A stretch of DNA of 64,000 nt, from the NCBI RefSeq assembly GCF_004022705.2, contig NZ_RZOY02000018.1:1-64000 (forward strand), given 5' to 3'. The DNA comes from Mesorhizobium sp. M2D.F.Ca.ET.226.01.1.1 (GTDB lineage: Bacteria > Pseudomonadota > Alphaproteobacteria > Rhizobiales > Rhizobiaceae). A model generated the notes under the pieces. The model was not told where the DNA came from, did not search any database, and was given only the letters and a program-made list of their open reading frames with translations. Below, piece after piece: positions 42,058 through 51,593 of the stretch (position 1 is the stretch's first letter; every line of letters begins with the position of its first letter). The position numbers and the translations under genes were made by a program.

Positions 42058-44160
42058 CTAGCGCGTAAAACTTTGCGCGTTGCCGGCGTCGACATTGACG
42101 ATGTTGCCGGTCGACTTGGCCGACATGTCGGAGGCGAAGAAGTAGATCGCCTCGGCGATGTCTTCCGGGAATACCGAGCGCTTCAGCATCGAGCGCGAAC
42201 GGTAGTGCTCCTCGAGATCGTCGGTCGACATCTTGTAGGCGGCGGCGCGCTGCTCCTTCCACTCGCCGGTCCAGATTTTTGAGCCGCGCAGCACGGCGTC
42301 CGGATTGACGACGTTGACCCTGATCTGCGCCTCAGCTCCTTCGAGCGCCAGGCAGCGGGCAAGGTGGATCTCGGCTGCCTTGGCGGTGCAATAGGCGGAC
42401 GCATTCGGCGAAGCGGCGAGGCCGTTCTTGGAGGCGACGAAGACGACGTTGCCGCCGATCTTCTGCGCGCGAAACAGGCGGAAGGCCTCGCGCGAGACGA
42501 GAAAATATCCGGTGGACAGGATGTCCATGTTCTTGTTCCAGAGCGCCAGTGTCGTCTCCTCGATCGGCGCCGAGGACGCCAGGCCCGCGTTCGAGACGAG
42601 TATGTCGATGCCGCCGAATTCGACGGACGTTTCGGCGAAGCCGGAAAGCACCTGATCCTCCGAGGTCACGTCGATGCGCACCGGGCGGACGAAGTCCTTG
42701 CCGAAGGCTTTCGAGAGCTCGTCGTTGGCGCTGGCGAGCGCCGCTTCATCGATGTCGGCCAGCACCACGCAGGCGCCCTCGCGCAGCAGCCGGTTGGCGG
42801 TGGCGCGGCCGATGCCGCCGGCGCCGCCGGTGACCAGCGCGATCTGGCCGGCCAGCGCCTTCGGCTTCGGCAGGCGCTGCAGCTTGGCTTCCTCGAGTTG
42901 CCAATATTCGATGTCGAAAGCTTCCTGCGCCGGCAGGCCGACATAGGACGAGACCGTCGAAGCACCGCGCATGACATTGATGGCGTTGACGTAGAATTCG
43001 CCGGAGATGCGCGCCGTCGCCTTGTCGCCGGCGAAGGTGAACATGCCGACGCCGGGCATCAGGTAGACCACGGCATTGGGGTCGCGAATGGCTGGCGAGT
43101 CCGGATGCTTGCAGGCGTCGTAGTAAGCCTGGTAACCGACGCGGTATTCGGCGATGTCGTCGGCCAGCCGCGCGATGACGGCGTCGATATCGGGCTTAGC
43201 CGGATCGAACTCGATCACCAGCGGCCGGATCTTGGTGCGCAGGAAATGATCCGGACATGAGGTGCCGAGCGCCGCCAGCGCCCGCAGGTCCTTGGAATTG
43301 ACGAATTCGAGCACGGCCGGCTGGTCGTCGAAATGACCGAGCTTGTGGCTCTTTTCGGAGATCAGGCCGCGAATGCGCGGCATCAGCTTTGCGGCAATGG
43401 CGCGGCGTGCCGAAGCATCGAGCGACTTCACCGCCTCGCCGCCGAAAATAGCCACGCCTTCCGACCGGCGCTCGAACCACTCGATTGCCTGGTTGATGAC
43501 TGAGATCGTCGTTTCGTAGCATTCCTTCGGGGTGTCGCCCCAGGTGAACAGGCCATGGCTTTCAAGCACGACACCCTTGGCGTCCGGATTTTCCAGGCAG
43601 AATTTCTCCAGCCATAGGCCGAGCTCGAACCCCGGCCGCTTCCACGGCAGCCAGCCGATCGCGTCGCCGAAGATCTCCTTGGTGATCGCCTTGGAATCCT
43701 TGGCGGCGGCGACCGCAATGATGGCGTCGGGATGCATGTGATCCACGCAGGCCTTCGGCACGTACGCATGAAGCGGCGTGTCGATCGAGGCCGCGCGCGG
43801 ATTGAGGTTGAAGGTGCAGTGAGGCAGATAGCCCACCATCTCATCCTCGTGCTCGACGCCGCGATAGAGGCCTTTGAGCGCGCGCAGCTTGTTCATGTAG
43901 AGGGTGGCGAAACCGTCAAGCTTGATCGAGGCGCTGTCGCCGCCCGAGCCCTTGACCCACAGAACCTCGACATCCTCGCCGGTCAGCGGGTCCTTCTGCC
44001 AGACCTTGGACGAGGTGTTGCCGCCGCCATAGTTGGTGACGCGCTTGTCGGATCCCAGCGTGTTCGAGCGATAGACCAGAAGCTCGGGACCGCTCATACC
44101 TTCGGCTTTTGCATCGTCCCACAGATTGGCGAGGCGCGAGCCGGAGCGCTTGTCGAGCAT
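42058..44160 (-). CDS. rhaD: Bifunctional rhamnulose-1-phosphate aldolase / short-chain dehydrogenase
   Basis: A 700-residue fusion. Residues 1-420 are a class II aldolase with zinc ligands His141, His143 (DHMHPD) and His202 (LESHGLFTWGD); it splits rhamnulose-1-phosphate into dihydroxyacetone phosphate and L-lactaldehyde. Residues about 435-700 are an SDR domain with TGGAGGIG (444-451) and Tyr590-x3-Lys594, likely oxidising lactaldehyde. The ATG at 44160 follows GGGAGGA. The frame extends to 44244 without support. It is divergent from rhaR and first in the rhaDI unit. Confidence 0.94.
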   Translation of the reverse strand: MLDKRSGSRLANLWDDAKAEGMSGPELLVYRSNTLGSDKRVTNYGGGNTSSKVWQKDPLTGEDVEVLWVKGSGGDSASIKLDGFATLYMNKLRALKGLYRGVEHEDEMVGYLPHCTFNLNPRAASIDTPLHAYVPKACVDHMHPDAIIAVAAAKDSKAITKEIFGDAIGWLPWKRPGFELGLWLEKFCLENPDAKGVVLESHGLFTWGDTPKECYETTISVINQAIEWFERRSEGVAIFGGEAVKSLDASARRAIAAKLMPRIRGLISEKSHKLGHFDDQPAVLEFVNSKDLRALAALGTSCPDHFLRTKIRPLVIEFDPAKPDIDAVIARLADDIAEYRVGYQAYYDACKHPDSPAIRDPNAVVYLMPGVGMFTFAGDKATARISGEFYVNAINVMRGASTVSSYVGLPAQEAFDIEYWQLEEAKLQRLPKPKALAGQIALVTGGAGGIGRATANRLLREGACVVLADIDEAALASANDELSKAFGKDFVRPVRIDVTSEDQVLSGFAETSVEFGGIDILVSNAGLASSAPIEETTLALWNKNMDILSTGYFLVSREAFRLFRAQKIGGNVVFVASKNGLAASPNASAYCTAKAAEIHLARCLALEGAEAQIRVNVVNPDAVLRGSKIWTGEWKEQRAAAYKMSTDDLEEHYRSRSMLKRSVFPEDIAEAIYFFASDMSAKSTGNIVNVDAGNAQSFTR

Positions 44161-44247
44161 AGGTATCCTCCCTTGGAGCGCGAGTGCCGCACCCCTCTTT
44201 TCTCGCTGGGGAATGTCTACGCAAGCGCCCCACTTGTCAATCACAAA

Positions 44248-44304
44248 CGATCAACATCGATCATATTGCACTGCACAATGAAAATATATGATCGGAAATG
44301 ATTG
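44248..44304. promoter_or_regulatory. Symmetric operator region between rhaD and rhaR
   Basis: Four hexamer half-sites: CGATCA at 44248-44253 and 44258-44263, and inverted TGATCG at 44289-44294 and TGATTG at 44299-44304. Each pair is 10 bases apart. The inner pair extends to a perfect inverted repeat CGATCATAT / ATATGATCG (44258-44266, 44286-44294). The region is AT-rich and must contain both divergent promoters. A DeoR-type repressor such as RhaR is the likely ligand. Confidence 0.7.
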
Positions 44305-44349
44305 ACACTGCGCGTTTTCTAAGGCCTGATGCTTGGGCAGGGAGGAACC

Positions 44350-45159
44350 ATGCACGAGAAAGAACGCCACAGGATCATTCTGTCCGCCGTCCAGGAAAAG
44401 CCTGTGGTGACGGTGCAGGAAATGGTCGAGCTGACGGACTCCTCCGAGGCGACGATCCGACGCGACATCGCGGCGCTGCACATCCAAAAGCGCCTGCGCC
44501 GGGTGCGCGGCGGCGCCGAGGCGATCTCGCCGCCGCAGTTCATCGGCCTTGCCGGCCGGCCTTTCTCCGTCAACGAGACGCTGAACGCGGCCCAGAAGCG
44601 GGCGATCGCGCGGGAAGCGGTGAACCTTTGCGCGGACGGCGAGCCGATCATCATCAATGGCGGCACCACCACCTTCCAGATGGTGCATTTCCTGACCGGA
44701 CGGCGCATGCCGATCTTCACCAACTCGTTCCCGATCGCCGAGCATCTGCTCAAGCACTCGAAGAACACGGTGATGCTGTCGGGCGGCACGATCTACCGCG
44801 AGCAGAACATCATCCTTTCGCCCTTCGACAATGACGTTACGCGCAACTTCTATGCGCGGCGCATGTTCATGGGCGCGCAAGGCCTGGGGCCGCTCGGGCT
44901 GATGGAGGGCGATCCGCTGCTGATCCAGGCCGAGCAGAAGCTGATCGACCAGGCCGACGAGCTGGTGGTGCTGGTCGATTCCTCGAAATTCCGCATGCGC
45001 TCCAGCCTGATCCTGTGCGGGCTGTCGCGCATCGCGACCGTGATCACCGACGACGGCATCGAGGACCGGGAGGCCAAGATGCTGGAAACGGCGGGCGTGG
45101 CGCTGATCGTCGCCCGCAAGCAGTCAAGCGACAAGGAAGAATCTTCACTGCAGGCCTGA
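44350..45159 (+). CDS. rhaR: DeoR-family regulator of rhamnose catabolism
   Basis: A 269-residue DeoR-type regulator. N-terminal winged helix (VTVQEMVELTDSSEATIRRD) and a C-terminal sugar-phosphate sensor domain of the ISOCOT fold (IIINGGTTTFQMVHFL; DSSKF). The ATG at 44350 follows GGGAGGA. In Rhizobium leguminosarum the corresponding gene is the negative regulator of the rha genes and heads rhaRSTPQUK; gene order here is the same. Confidence 0.92.
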   Translation: MHEKERHRIILSAVQEKPVVTVQEMVELTDSSEATIRRDIAALHIQKRLRRVRGGAEAISPPQFIGLAGRPFSVNETLNAAQKRAIAREAVNLCADGEPIIINGGTTTFQMVHFLTGRRMPIFTNSFPIAEHLLKHSKNTVMLSGGTIYREQNIILSPFDNDVTRNFYARRMFMGAQGLGPLGLMEGDPLLIQAEQKLIDQADELVVLVDSSKFRMRSSLILCGLSRIATVITDDGIEDREAKMLETAGVALIVARKQSSDKEESSLQA

Positions 45160-45214
45160 GGGAAACTCACGCCCGCAGCGGCGATGGAATGCAACGCTCA
45201 AGGGAGGATATTCG

Positions 45215-46210
45215 ATGAGCTTTTTGAAGAAACTGCTGGTTACGGCGGCCTTTTCCGCCGCCATGTTCGTGAATGCCGCCTATGCCGAGAACGTCAAGAT
45301 CGCGCTGGTCGTGAAGTCGCTCGGCAACGGCTTCTTCGACGCCGCCAACAAGGGCGCCGAGGAAGCGGCCAAGGAACTGGGCGATGTCGACGTCATCTAC
45401 ACCGGCCCGACCAAGGCCACCGCTGAGGCGCAGATCGAGGTGATCAATTCGCTGATCGCGCAGAAGGTCAACGCCATTGCCGTTTCGGCCAATGACGCCG
45501 ACGCGCTGGTGCCGGTGCTGAAGAAGGCGATGGATCGCGGCATCACCGTGATCTCGTGGGACTCCGGCGTCGCCAAGGAAGGCCGCCAGCTTCACCTCAA
45601 CCCGTCGGACACCAACCTGATCGGCGAGACCATCATCAAGCTCGCCGCCGACTACCTGCCGGAAGGCGGCGACGTCGCGATCCTCTCGGCCTCCTCGACC
45701 GCGACCAACCAGAACGCCTGGATCGAGGCGGCCAAGAAGGTGCTGCCGGAGAAGTTCCCGAAGATCAAGCTGGTCGCCACCGTCTATGGCGATGACGACT
45801 CGGCCAAGAGCACCGACGAGGCCAAGGGCCTGCTCAAGTCCTATCCGAATCTCAAGGCGATCATCGCGCCGACCACCGTCGGCGTCGTCGCCGCAGCGCA
45901 GGTCGTCACCGACGAGAACCTGATCGGCAAGGTCAATGTCACTGGTCTCGCGCTTCCGTCGGAGTTCAAGAAGTTCATCGACAACGGCGCTTCGCAGGCT
46001 GTCGCGCTGTGGAACCCGATCGACCTCGGCTATTCGGCGATCTATCTCGCCCATGACCTGGCGGTGAAGAAGGAAGAGGCCAAGCCCGGCGCCACGCTGT
46101 CGATCGGCCGTGTCGGCAAGGTGACGCTCGACGACACCAACTCGGCTGCGATGGCTCCGCCCTTCCAGTTCGACAAGACCAACATCGAGAAGTTCTCCAA
46201 GATCTATTGA
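45215..46210 (+). CDS. rhaS: Rhamnose ABC transporter, periplasmic binding protein
   Basis: A 331-residue sugar-binding protein of the ribose/xylose (PBP type 1, Peripla_BP_4) class with a signal peptide (MSFLKKLLVTAAFSAAMFVN, cleavage after AYA). The N-domain opens VKIALVVKSLGNGFFDAANKG and the hinge region contains VISWDSGV. The ATG follows GGGAGGATATTCG. It delivers rhamnose to RhaP/RhaQ. Confidence 0.93.
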   Translation: MSFLKKLLVTAAFSAAMFVNAAYAENVKIALVVKSLGNGFFDAANKGAEEAAKELGDVDVIYTGPTKATAEAQIEVINSLIAQKVNAIAVSANDADALVPVLKKAMDRGITVISWDSGVAKEGRQLHLNPSDTNLIGETIIKLAADYLPEGGDVAILSASSTATNQNAWIEAAKKVLPEKFPKIKLVATVYGDDDSAKSTDEAKGLLKSYPNLKAIIAPTTVGVVAAAQVVTDENLIGKVNVTGLALPSEFKKFIDNGASQAVALWNPIDLGYSAIYLAHDLAVKKEEAKPGATLSIGRVGKVTLDDTNSAAMAPPFQFDKTNIEKFSKIY

Positions 46211-46231
46211 TCTGGAAACCAAGGGCGCCGC

Positions 46232-46357
46232 CCCCTCATCCGGCCGCTTCGCGGCCACCTTCTCTCCGGTGGGGAGAAGAGCCAGGCGCCAAGCTCGGCA
46301 ATTCCCTCTCCCCACGGGGGAGAGGTCGACCGAGCGAAGCGGAGGTCGGGTGAGGGA
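46232..46357. repeat. RIME-like intergenic mosaic repeat, inverted orientation
   Basis: Begins CCCCTCATCCGGCCGCTTCGCGGCC and ends in GGTCGGGTGAGGG; it carries CTTCTCTCC...GGGGAGAAG and CCCTCTCCCC...GGGGGAGAGG stems. It separates rhaS from rhaT inside the operon, much as the repeat at 10441 separates ehuB from ehuC. Confidence 0.85.
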
Positions 46358-46373
46358 AGTCCACACGAAATAG

Positions 46374-47936
46374 ATGATCGGGCTTGATACGACTATGGAC
46401 ACGACGGCCCATGACGGCACGATAAAGGAGCGGCCACCGACACCGACTCCGCGCCTGACGCTGTCCGGTATCTCCAAAAGCTTTCCCGGTGTCCGCGCCC
46501 TGCACAATGTCAGCCTGTCGCTATATCCGGGACAAGTGACCGCGCTGATCGGCGAGAACGGTGCCGGCAAGTCGACGCTGGTCAAGATCATGACCGGCAT
46601 CTACCAGCCCGATTGCGGCGAGATCGGCATCGACGGCCAGGCCACGGCGCTGCCAAGCGCGCATGCCGCCTTCGGCCACGGCATCACCGCCATCCACCAG
46701 GAAACCGTGCTGTTCGACGATCTGTCGGTGGCCGAAAACATCTTCCTCGGCCACGCGCCGCGCACCCGCTTCGGCACCATCGACTGGCGCACCATGCGCA
46801 ACAATGCGCGCGAGGTGCTGGAGACGATGCGCGCTGGCCATATCGATGCCGACGCGCGGCTGAAGGATCTCGGCATCGCCAACAAGCATCTGGTGGCCGT
46901 CGCACGCGCGATGTCGATCGATGCGCGAATCGTCATCATGGACGAGCCGACGGCGGCCCTTTCGATGAAGGAGATCGAGGAGCTTTTCCTGCTGATCGAG
47001 TTCCTGAAGAGCGACGGAAAGGCGGTGCTGTTCATCAGCCACAAGTTCGACGAGATCTACCGCATCGCCGACCGCTACACCGTCTTCCGCGACGGCGAGA
47101 TGGTGGGTGAAGGCCTGTTGAAGGACACTGGCCAGAACGAGATCGTGCGCATGATGGTCGGGCGCAATGTCGACCACATCTTTCCGCAGCGCGAGCCGAA
47201 GATCGGCGCACCGGTGCTTTCGGTTTCCGGCCTGTCGCATCCGACCGAGTTCGACGACATCGGCTTCGAATTGCGCAAGGGCGAGATCCTCGGCTTCTAC
47301 GGGCTGGTCGGGGCCGGGCGCAGCGAGGTGATGCAGGCGATCGCCGGCATTACCCGCACCAGCCGAGGTGCCATTTCGCTGGACGGCAAGACGATCGCGC
47401 CGAAATCGGCGGCGGATTCGATCGAGGCCGGCATCGTCTATGTGCCGGAGGAACGCGGCAAGCAGGGCGTCGTGATCGGCCTGCCGATCTTCCAGAACGT
47501 GTCGCTGCCTTCGCTGGCGCGCACCTCGAAATCCGGCATGCTCAAGCTCGCGGAAGAGTTCTCGCTCGCCCGTTCCTACACCGAGCGGCTCGATCTGCGC
47601 GCCTCCTCGCTCAGCCAGGATGTCGGCACGCTTTCCGGCGGCAACCAGCAGAAGGTGGTCATCGCCAAATGGCTGGCCACGACACCCAAGGTGATCATCC
47701 TCGACGAGCCTACCAAAGGCATCGACATCGGCTCCAAGGCTGCCGTGCACGGTTTCATGGCGGAGCTGGTCGCGCAAGGGCTATCGGTGATCATGGTGTC
47801 GTCGGAATTGCCAGAGATCCTCGGCATGTCGGACCGTGTCGTGGTCATGCGCGAAGGCCGGATCGCCGCGACCTACGACAATAAGGGGCTCGACGCCGAA
47901 ACGCTGGTTCGAACGGCAGCGGGGATCGCGGCATGA
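46374..47936 (+). CDS. rhaT: Rhamnose ABC transporter, double ATP-binding protein
   Basis: A 520-residue ATPase with two ABC domains, typical of sugar importers of the CUT2 class. The first has Walker A GENGAGKST, here IGENGAGKSTLVKIM, and Walker B IVIMDEPTAALS; the second has GLVGAGRSEV, the signature LSGGNQQK and Walker B VIILDEPTKGID. The degenerate Walker A of the second domain is usual. Start at ATG 46374; ATG 46395 is an alternative. It ends in an ATGA overlap with rhaP. Confidence 0.93.
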   Translation: MIGLDTTMDTTAHDGTIKERPPTPTPRLTLSGISKSFPGVRALHNVSLSLYPGQVTALIGENGAGKSTLVKIMTGIYQPDCGEIGIDGQATALPSAHAAFGHGITAIHQETVLFDDLSVAENIFLGHAPRTRFGTIDWRTMRNNAREVLETMRAGHIDADARLKDLGIANKHLVAVARAMSIDARIVIMDEPTAALSMKEIEELFLLIEFLKSDGKAVLFISHKFDEIYRIADRYTVFRDGEMVGEGLLKDTGQNEIVRMMVGRNVDHIFPQREPKIGAPVLSVSGLSHPTEFDDIGFELRKGEILGFYGLVGAGRSEVMQAIAGITRTSRGAISLDGKTIAPKSAADSIEAGIVYVPEERGKQGVVIGLPIFQNVSLPSLARTSKSGMLKLAEEFSLARSYTERLDLRASSLSQDVGTLSGGNQQKVVIAKWLATTPKVIILDEPTKGIDIGSKAAVHGFMAELVAQGLSVIMVSSELPEILGMSDRVVVMREGRIAATYDNKGLDAETLVRTAAGIAA

Positions 47937-48910
47937 AGAATTTCCTCAAATATCGCGAGATCTGGCTGCTCGCCGGTATCGTCGTTCTGATCGGCCTGAT
48001 CTCGACGCGCTTCCCCGGCTTCGCAGACCCCGCCAATCTGCGCCAGGTGTTCAACGACACCTCGATCCTGATGATCCTGGCGCTGGGCCAGATGGTGGTG
48101 ATCCTGACGCGCTCGATCGATCTGTCGATGGCGTCCAACCTATGCTTCACCGGCATGGTGGTGGCGATGCTCAACGCCGCGCATCCGGCGATCCCGATCC
48201 CGGTACTGATCGTCATCGCTCTCGCCGTCGGACTGGTGCTTGGCGCCATCAACGGCTTCCTGGTGTGGCGGCTCAACATCCCCTCGATCGTGGTGACGCT
48301 CGGCACGCTCACCATCTATCGCGGCGCCACCTTCGTCGTCTCCGGCGGCGCCTGGGTCAATGCCGACCAGATGAGTCCCGACTTCATCAATTTCCAGCGC
48401 GCCGCCTTCCTCGGCCTGCCCGTGCTGTCCTGGATCGCAATCATCGTGATCGCGCTGTTCTTCCTGGTTATGACGCGGACCGCGCTTGGACGCTCGATCT
48501 ACGCGATCGGCGTCAATCCGACTGCCTCGGTCTATGCCGGCATCGATGTCGGACGGACAAAATTCATCGTCTTCTGCATTTCCGGCATGATCGGCGGGCT
48601 CGCCGGCTATCTCTGGATCTCGCGCTATGTGATCGCCTCGGTCGAGGTCGCGAACGGCTATGAGCTCAACATCATCGCCGCCTGCGTCATCGGCGGCATC
48701 TCGATCGCCGGCGGCATCGGCTCGGTCGGCGGCGCGGTGCTTGGCGCGCTGTTCCTTGGCATCATCTCCAACGCGCTGCCGGTCATCAACATCTCGCCCT
48801 TCTGGCAAATGGCGATCTCGGGCAGCGCCATCATCCTGGCCGTGGTGCTCAACGCGCGCGGCGAGCGCCGGCAGGGCCGCATCATCCTCAGAAAGGCGGA
48901 AGCGGCATGA
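47933..48910 (+). CDS. rhaP: Rhamnose ABC transporter, permease
   Basis: A 325-residue CUT2-class permease (AraH/RbsC family) with eight to ten hydrophobic segments. Family phrases are MILALGQMVVILTRSIDLSM and NIIAACVIGGISIAGGIGSVGG. Its start and stop overlap rhaT and rhaQ by four bases each, so the transport subunits are made together. Confidence 0.92.
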   Translation: MKNFLKYREIWLLAGIVVLIGLISTRFPGFADPANLRQVFNDTSILMILALGQMVVILTRSIDLSMASNLCFTGMVVAMLNAAHPAIPIPVLIVIALAVGLVLGAINGFLVWRLNIPSIVVTLGTLTIYRGATFVVSGGAWVNADQMSPDFINFQRAAFLGLPVLSWIAIIVIALFFLVMTRTALGRSIYAIGVNPTASVYAGIDVGRTKFIVFCISGMIGGLAGYLWISRYVIASVEVANGYELNIIAACVIGGISIAGGIGSVGGAVLGALFLGIISNALPVINISPFWQMAISGSAIILAVVLNARGERRQGRIILRKAEAA

Positions 48911-49908
48911 CCGACACCCCTGCCCCGCGCCACATCCCCGACCGGCTCGACAAGCCGCTCTCCTCGGCGATCTTCTCCTGGGAGGCGCTGCTGGTCGTCA
49001 TCGCGGTCGTCATTTTCGCGGTCAACAGCTTCGCGTCGCCTTACTTCCTCGATCCGTGGTCGCTGTCGGACCTGACCTTCAACTTTACGGAAAAGGGGCT
49101 GATCGCGCTTGCGATGGCGCTGCTGATCATCTCCGGCGAGATTGACCTCTCGGTTGCCGCAATCGTGGCTTTGGCCTCGACGATGATGGGTATGGCCGTG
49201 CAGGCCGGCGCCGGCACGCCGGTGCTGGTCGCGATCGGCATAGCCGTCGGCCTCGCCTGCGGCGCCTTTAACGGGCTGCTGGTCACGCGGCTCGGCCTGC
49301 CGTCCATCGTCGTCACCATCGGCACGATGAGCCTGTTTCGCGGCATCGCCTTCATCATCCTCGGCGACCATGCCTATAAGGGCTATCCGGAGAGCTTCGC
49401 CTTCTTCGGACAGGGTTACGTCTGGTGGGTCTTCTCATTCGAGCTGGCGCTGTTCCTCCTCACGGCTTCGATCTACTGGTTTGTGCTGCACCGCACGAGC
49501 TTCGGACGGCGCGTCTTCGCCATCGGCAACAATCCGGTCGCCTGCCAGTTTTCCGGCGTGCGGGTCGATCGTATAAAATTCATCCTGTTCTGCCTGACCG
49601 GGCTGATGTCGGGCATCGCTTCCGTGCTGATCACGTCGCGGCTCGGCTCGACCAGGCCGTCGATCGCGCAAGGCTATGAGCTCGAGGCGATCACCATGGT
49701 GGTGCTTGGGGGTGTGTCGATCCTCGGCGGTGCCGGCAGCATCCTCGGCGTCGTGCTTGCCGCCTTCATCATGGGGCTGGTGACGTTCGGCCTCGGTCTG
49801 CTCAACGTGCCGGGCATCGTCATGTCGATCTTCATCGGCCTGTTGCTGATCGTCGTCATCGCACTGCCGATCCTCTGGCGGCGGCTGCGCGAGGGACGCT
49901 TCGCCTGA
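48907..49908 (+). CDS. rhaQ: Rhamnose ABC transporter, permease
   Basis: A 333-residue second CUT2 permease, partner of RhaP. Family phrases are ALAMALLIISGEIDLSVAAIV and LEAITMVVLGGVSILGGAGS. It overlaps rhaP by four bases at its start, and its stop shares one base with the rhaU start. Confidence 0.92.
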   Translation: MTDTPAPRHIPDRLDKPLSSAIFSWEALLVVIAVVIFAVNSFASPYFLDPWSLSDLTFNFTEKGLIALAMALLIISGEIDLSVAAIVALASTMMGMAVQAGAGTPVLVAIGIAVGLACGAFNGLLVTRLGLPSIVVTIGTMSLFRGIAFIILGDHAYKGYPESFAFFGQGYVWWVFSFELALFLLTASIYWFVLHRTSFGRRVFAIGNNPVACQFSGVRVDRIKFILFCLTGLMSGIASVLITSRLGSTRPSIAQGYELEAITMVVLGGVSILGGAGSILGVVLAAFIMGLVTFGLGLLNVPGIVMSIFIGLLLIVVIALPILWRRLREGRFA

Positions 49909-50222
49909 TGGAAAAATACGCCTTCAAGATGAAACTCAATCCGGGCATGAAGGCCGAGTACAAGCGCCGCCATGACAAGATCTGGCCCGAGCTGGTGGCT
50001 CTGCTGAGAGAGGCCGGCGTTTCCGATTATTCGATCCATCTCGACGAGGAGACCGACATCCTGTTCGGCGTGCTGTGGCGGCGTGACGATCACGGCATGG
50101 CCGACCTGCCCAAGCACCCGGTGATGCAGCGCTGGTGGGCGCATATGGCCGACGTGATGGAGACGAAAGCCGACAACGAGCCGGTGGCGGTGCCGCTGGA
50201 AACAATGTTCCATATGGCATGA
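49908..50222 (+). CDS. rhaU: L-rhamnose mutarotase
   Basis: A 104-residue dimeric alpha/beta-barrel protein of the RhaM/RhaU family, which interconverts alpha- and beta-rhamnose. Typical phrases are KMKLNPGMKAEYKRRHDKIWPEL, of which the catalytic His is in RRHDKIW, and YSIHLDEETDILFG. The C-terminal DVMETKADNEPVAVPLETMF also matches. Start overlaps rhaQ by one base; the stop lies in an ATGA overlap with rhaK. Confidence 0.93.
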   Translation: MEKYAFKMKLNPGMKAEYKRRHDKIWPELVALLREAGVSDYSIHLDEETDILFGVLWRRDDHGMADLPKHPVMQRWWAHMADVMETKADNEPVAVPLETMFHMA

Positions 50223-51583
50223 TCCGCGACGTCGCCGTCATCGACATCGGCAAGACCAATGCCAAGGTGGCGCTGGTCGATCTCGACACGATGCAGGAAG
50301 TGGCGCTGCGCCGAATGGCCAACGCACCGGTGCGGCACGCCCCCTACCCGCATCACGATGTCGAAGCGCTGTGGACGTTCATCCTGAACAGCCTCGCCGA
50401 TCTCAACCACGAACGGCGCATCGATGCGATCTCGATCACCACGCATGGCGCGACGGGCGCGCTGGTCGATCAATCGGGCGAACTGGCGCTGCCGGTGCTC
50501 GATTATGAATTCGACGGCCCCGACCGGCTGGCGCAAGAATATGACGCCGTCCGCCCGCCCTTCGCCGAGACCGGTACGCCGCGGCTGCCGGTCGGCCTCA
50601 ATCTCGGCGCGCAGTTCTTCTGGCAGCAGAGGCGCTTCCCGGCGGAATTCGCCAAGGCGACGGCGATGCTGATGTACCCGCAATATTGGGCGCTGCGGCT
50701 GACCGGCATTGCCGTCAACGAGGTGACGTCGCTCGGCTGCCACACCGATCTGTGGAACCCCTGGACGTCCGACTATTCATCGCTGGTCGACAGAATGGGC
50801 TGGCGCCCGTTGATGGCGCCGGTGCGGCCGGCAAAAGACCGGCTCGGTCCGATCCTGCCGGTGTTTGCGCGACGCACCGGGCTCGACCCGCAAACGCCGG
50901 TGTTCTGCGGCCTGCACGATTCCAACGCCTCGCTGCTGCCGCATCTGGTTTCAGAGCAGCCGCCCTTCTCAGTCGTTTCGACCGGCACTTGGGTGGTGTC
51001 GATGGCGGTCGGCGGCAGGAAGGTGGAACTCGACCCTGCGCGCGACACGCTGGTCAACGTCAACGCGCTCGGCGACCCGGTGCCGTCGGCGCGCTTCATG
51101 GGCGGACGTGAATTCTCCATGCTCACCGACGGTCGGCCGCAGGAATGGCTCGATGACGATGTTGCGGCGGTGCTGGCGCGGCAGGTGTTGCTTCTGCCTT
51201 CGACGCAGCGGGGCTCCGGACCCTTTCCGCATCGCGACGCTCGGTGGGTCAATGCCGAAGACTTGAGCCCCGGGCAGCGCTTCGCCACAATTTCGTTCTA
51301 TCTGGCGCTGATGACCGCGACCTGCCTGGAGTTGATCGGCGGCGACGGACCGACGACGGTCGAAGGGCCCTTCGCGCGCAACCCGCTTTTCATCAATATG
51401 CTGGCGGCGGCGACGGAGCGGCCGGTTGTCGCCTCGGAGACATCGACCGGAACCAGCATCGGCGCCGCCCTGCTGGCGTCGGACGGCGCACTGGCAATGA
51501 GCAAGGGGGAGCGAACTCAGCCACCGGCCGATCCGGCCTGGCAAGCCTACAGGCAAGTGTGGCGGAAGAACGCCACCGCGTAA
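50219..51583 (+). CDS. rhaK: Sugar kinase of rhamnose catabolism (FGGY-like)
   Basis: A 454-residue kinase of the FGGY/hexokinase-like fold. It has the phosphate loop VIDIGKTNAKVALVD (7-21), TTHGATGALVD and VSTGTWVVSMAVGG (second phosphate motif). It phosphorylates rhamnulose; in R. leguminosarum RhaK is also needed for rhamnose transport. The ATG at 50219 is in an ATGA overlap with rhaU; the open frame to 50135 is out of context. Last gene of the rhaRSTPQUK run, converging with the dadA-like gene. Confidence 0.92.
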   Translation: MIRDVAVIDIGKTNAKVALVDLDTMQEVALRRMANAPVRHAPYPHHDVEALWTFILNSLADLNHERRIDAISITTHGATGALVDQSGELALPVLDYEFDGPDRLAQEYDAVRPPFAETGTPRLPVGLNLGAQFFWQQRRFPAEFAKATAMLMYPQYWALRLTGIAVNEVTSLGCHTDLWNPWTSDYSSLVDRMGWRPLMAPVRPAKDRLGPILPVFARRTGLDPQTPVFCGLHDSNASLLPHLVSEQPPFSVVSTGTWVVSMAVGGRKVELDPARDTLVNVNALGDPVPSARFMGGREFSMLTDGRPQEWLDDDVAAVLARQVLLLPSTQRGSGPFPHRDARWVNAEDLSPGQRFATISFYLALMTATCLELIGGDGPTTVEGPFARNPLFINMLAAATERPVVASETSTGTSIGAALLASDGALAMSKGERTQPPADPAWQAYRQVWRKNATA

Positions 51584-51593
51584 GCAAACCGGC

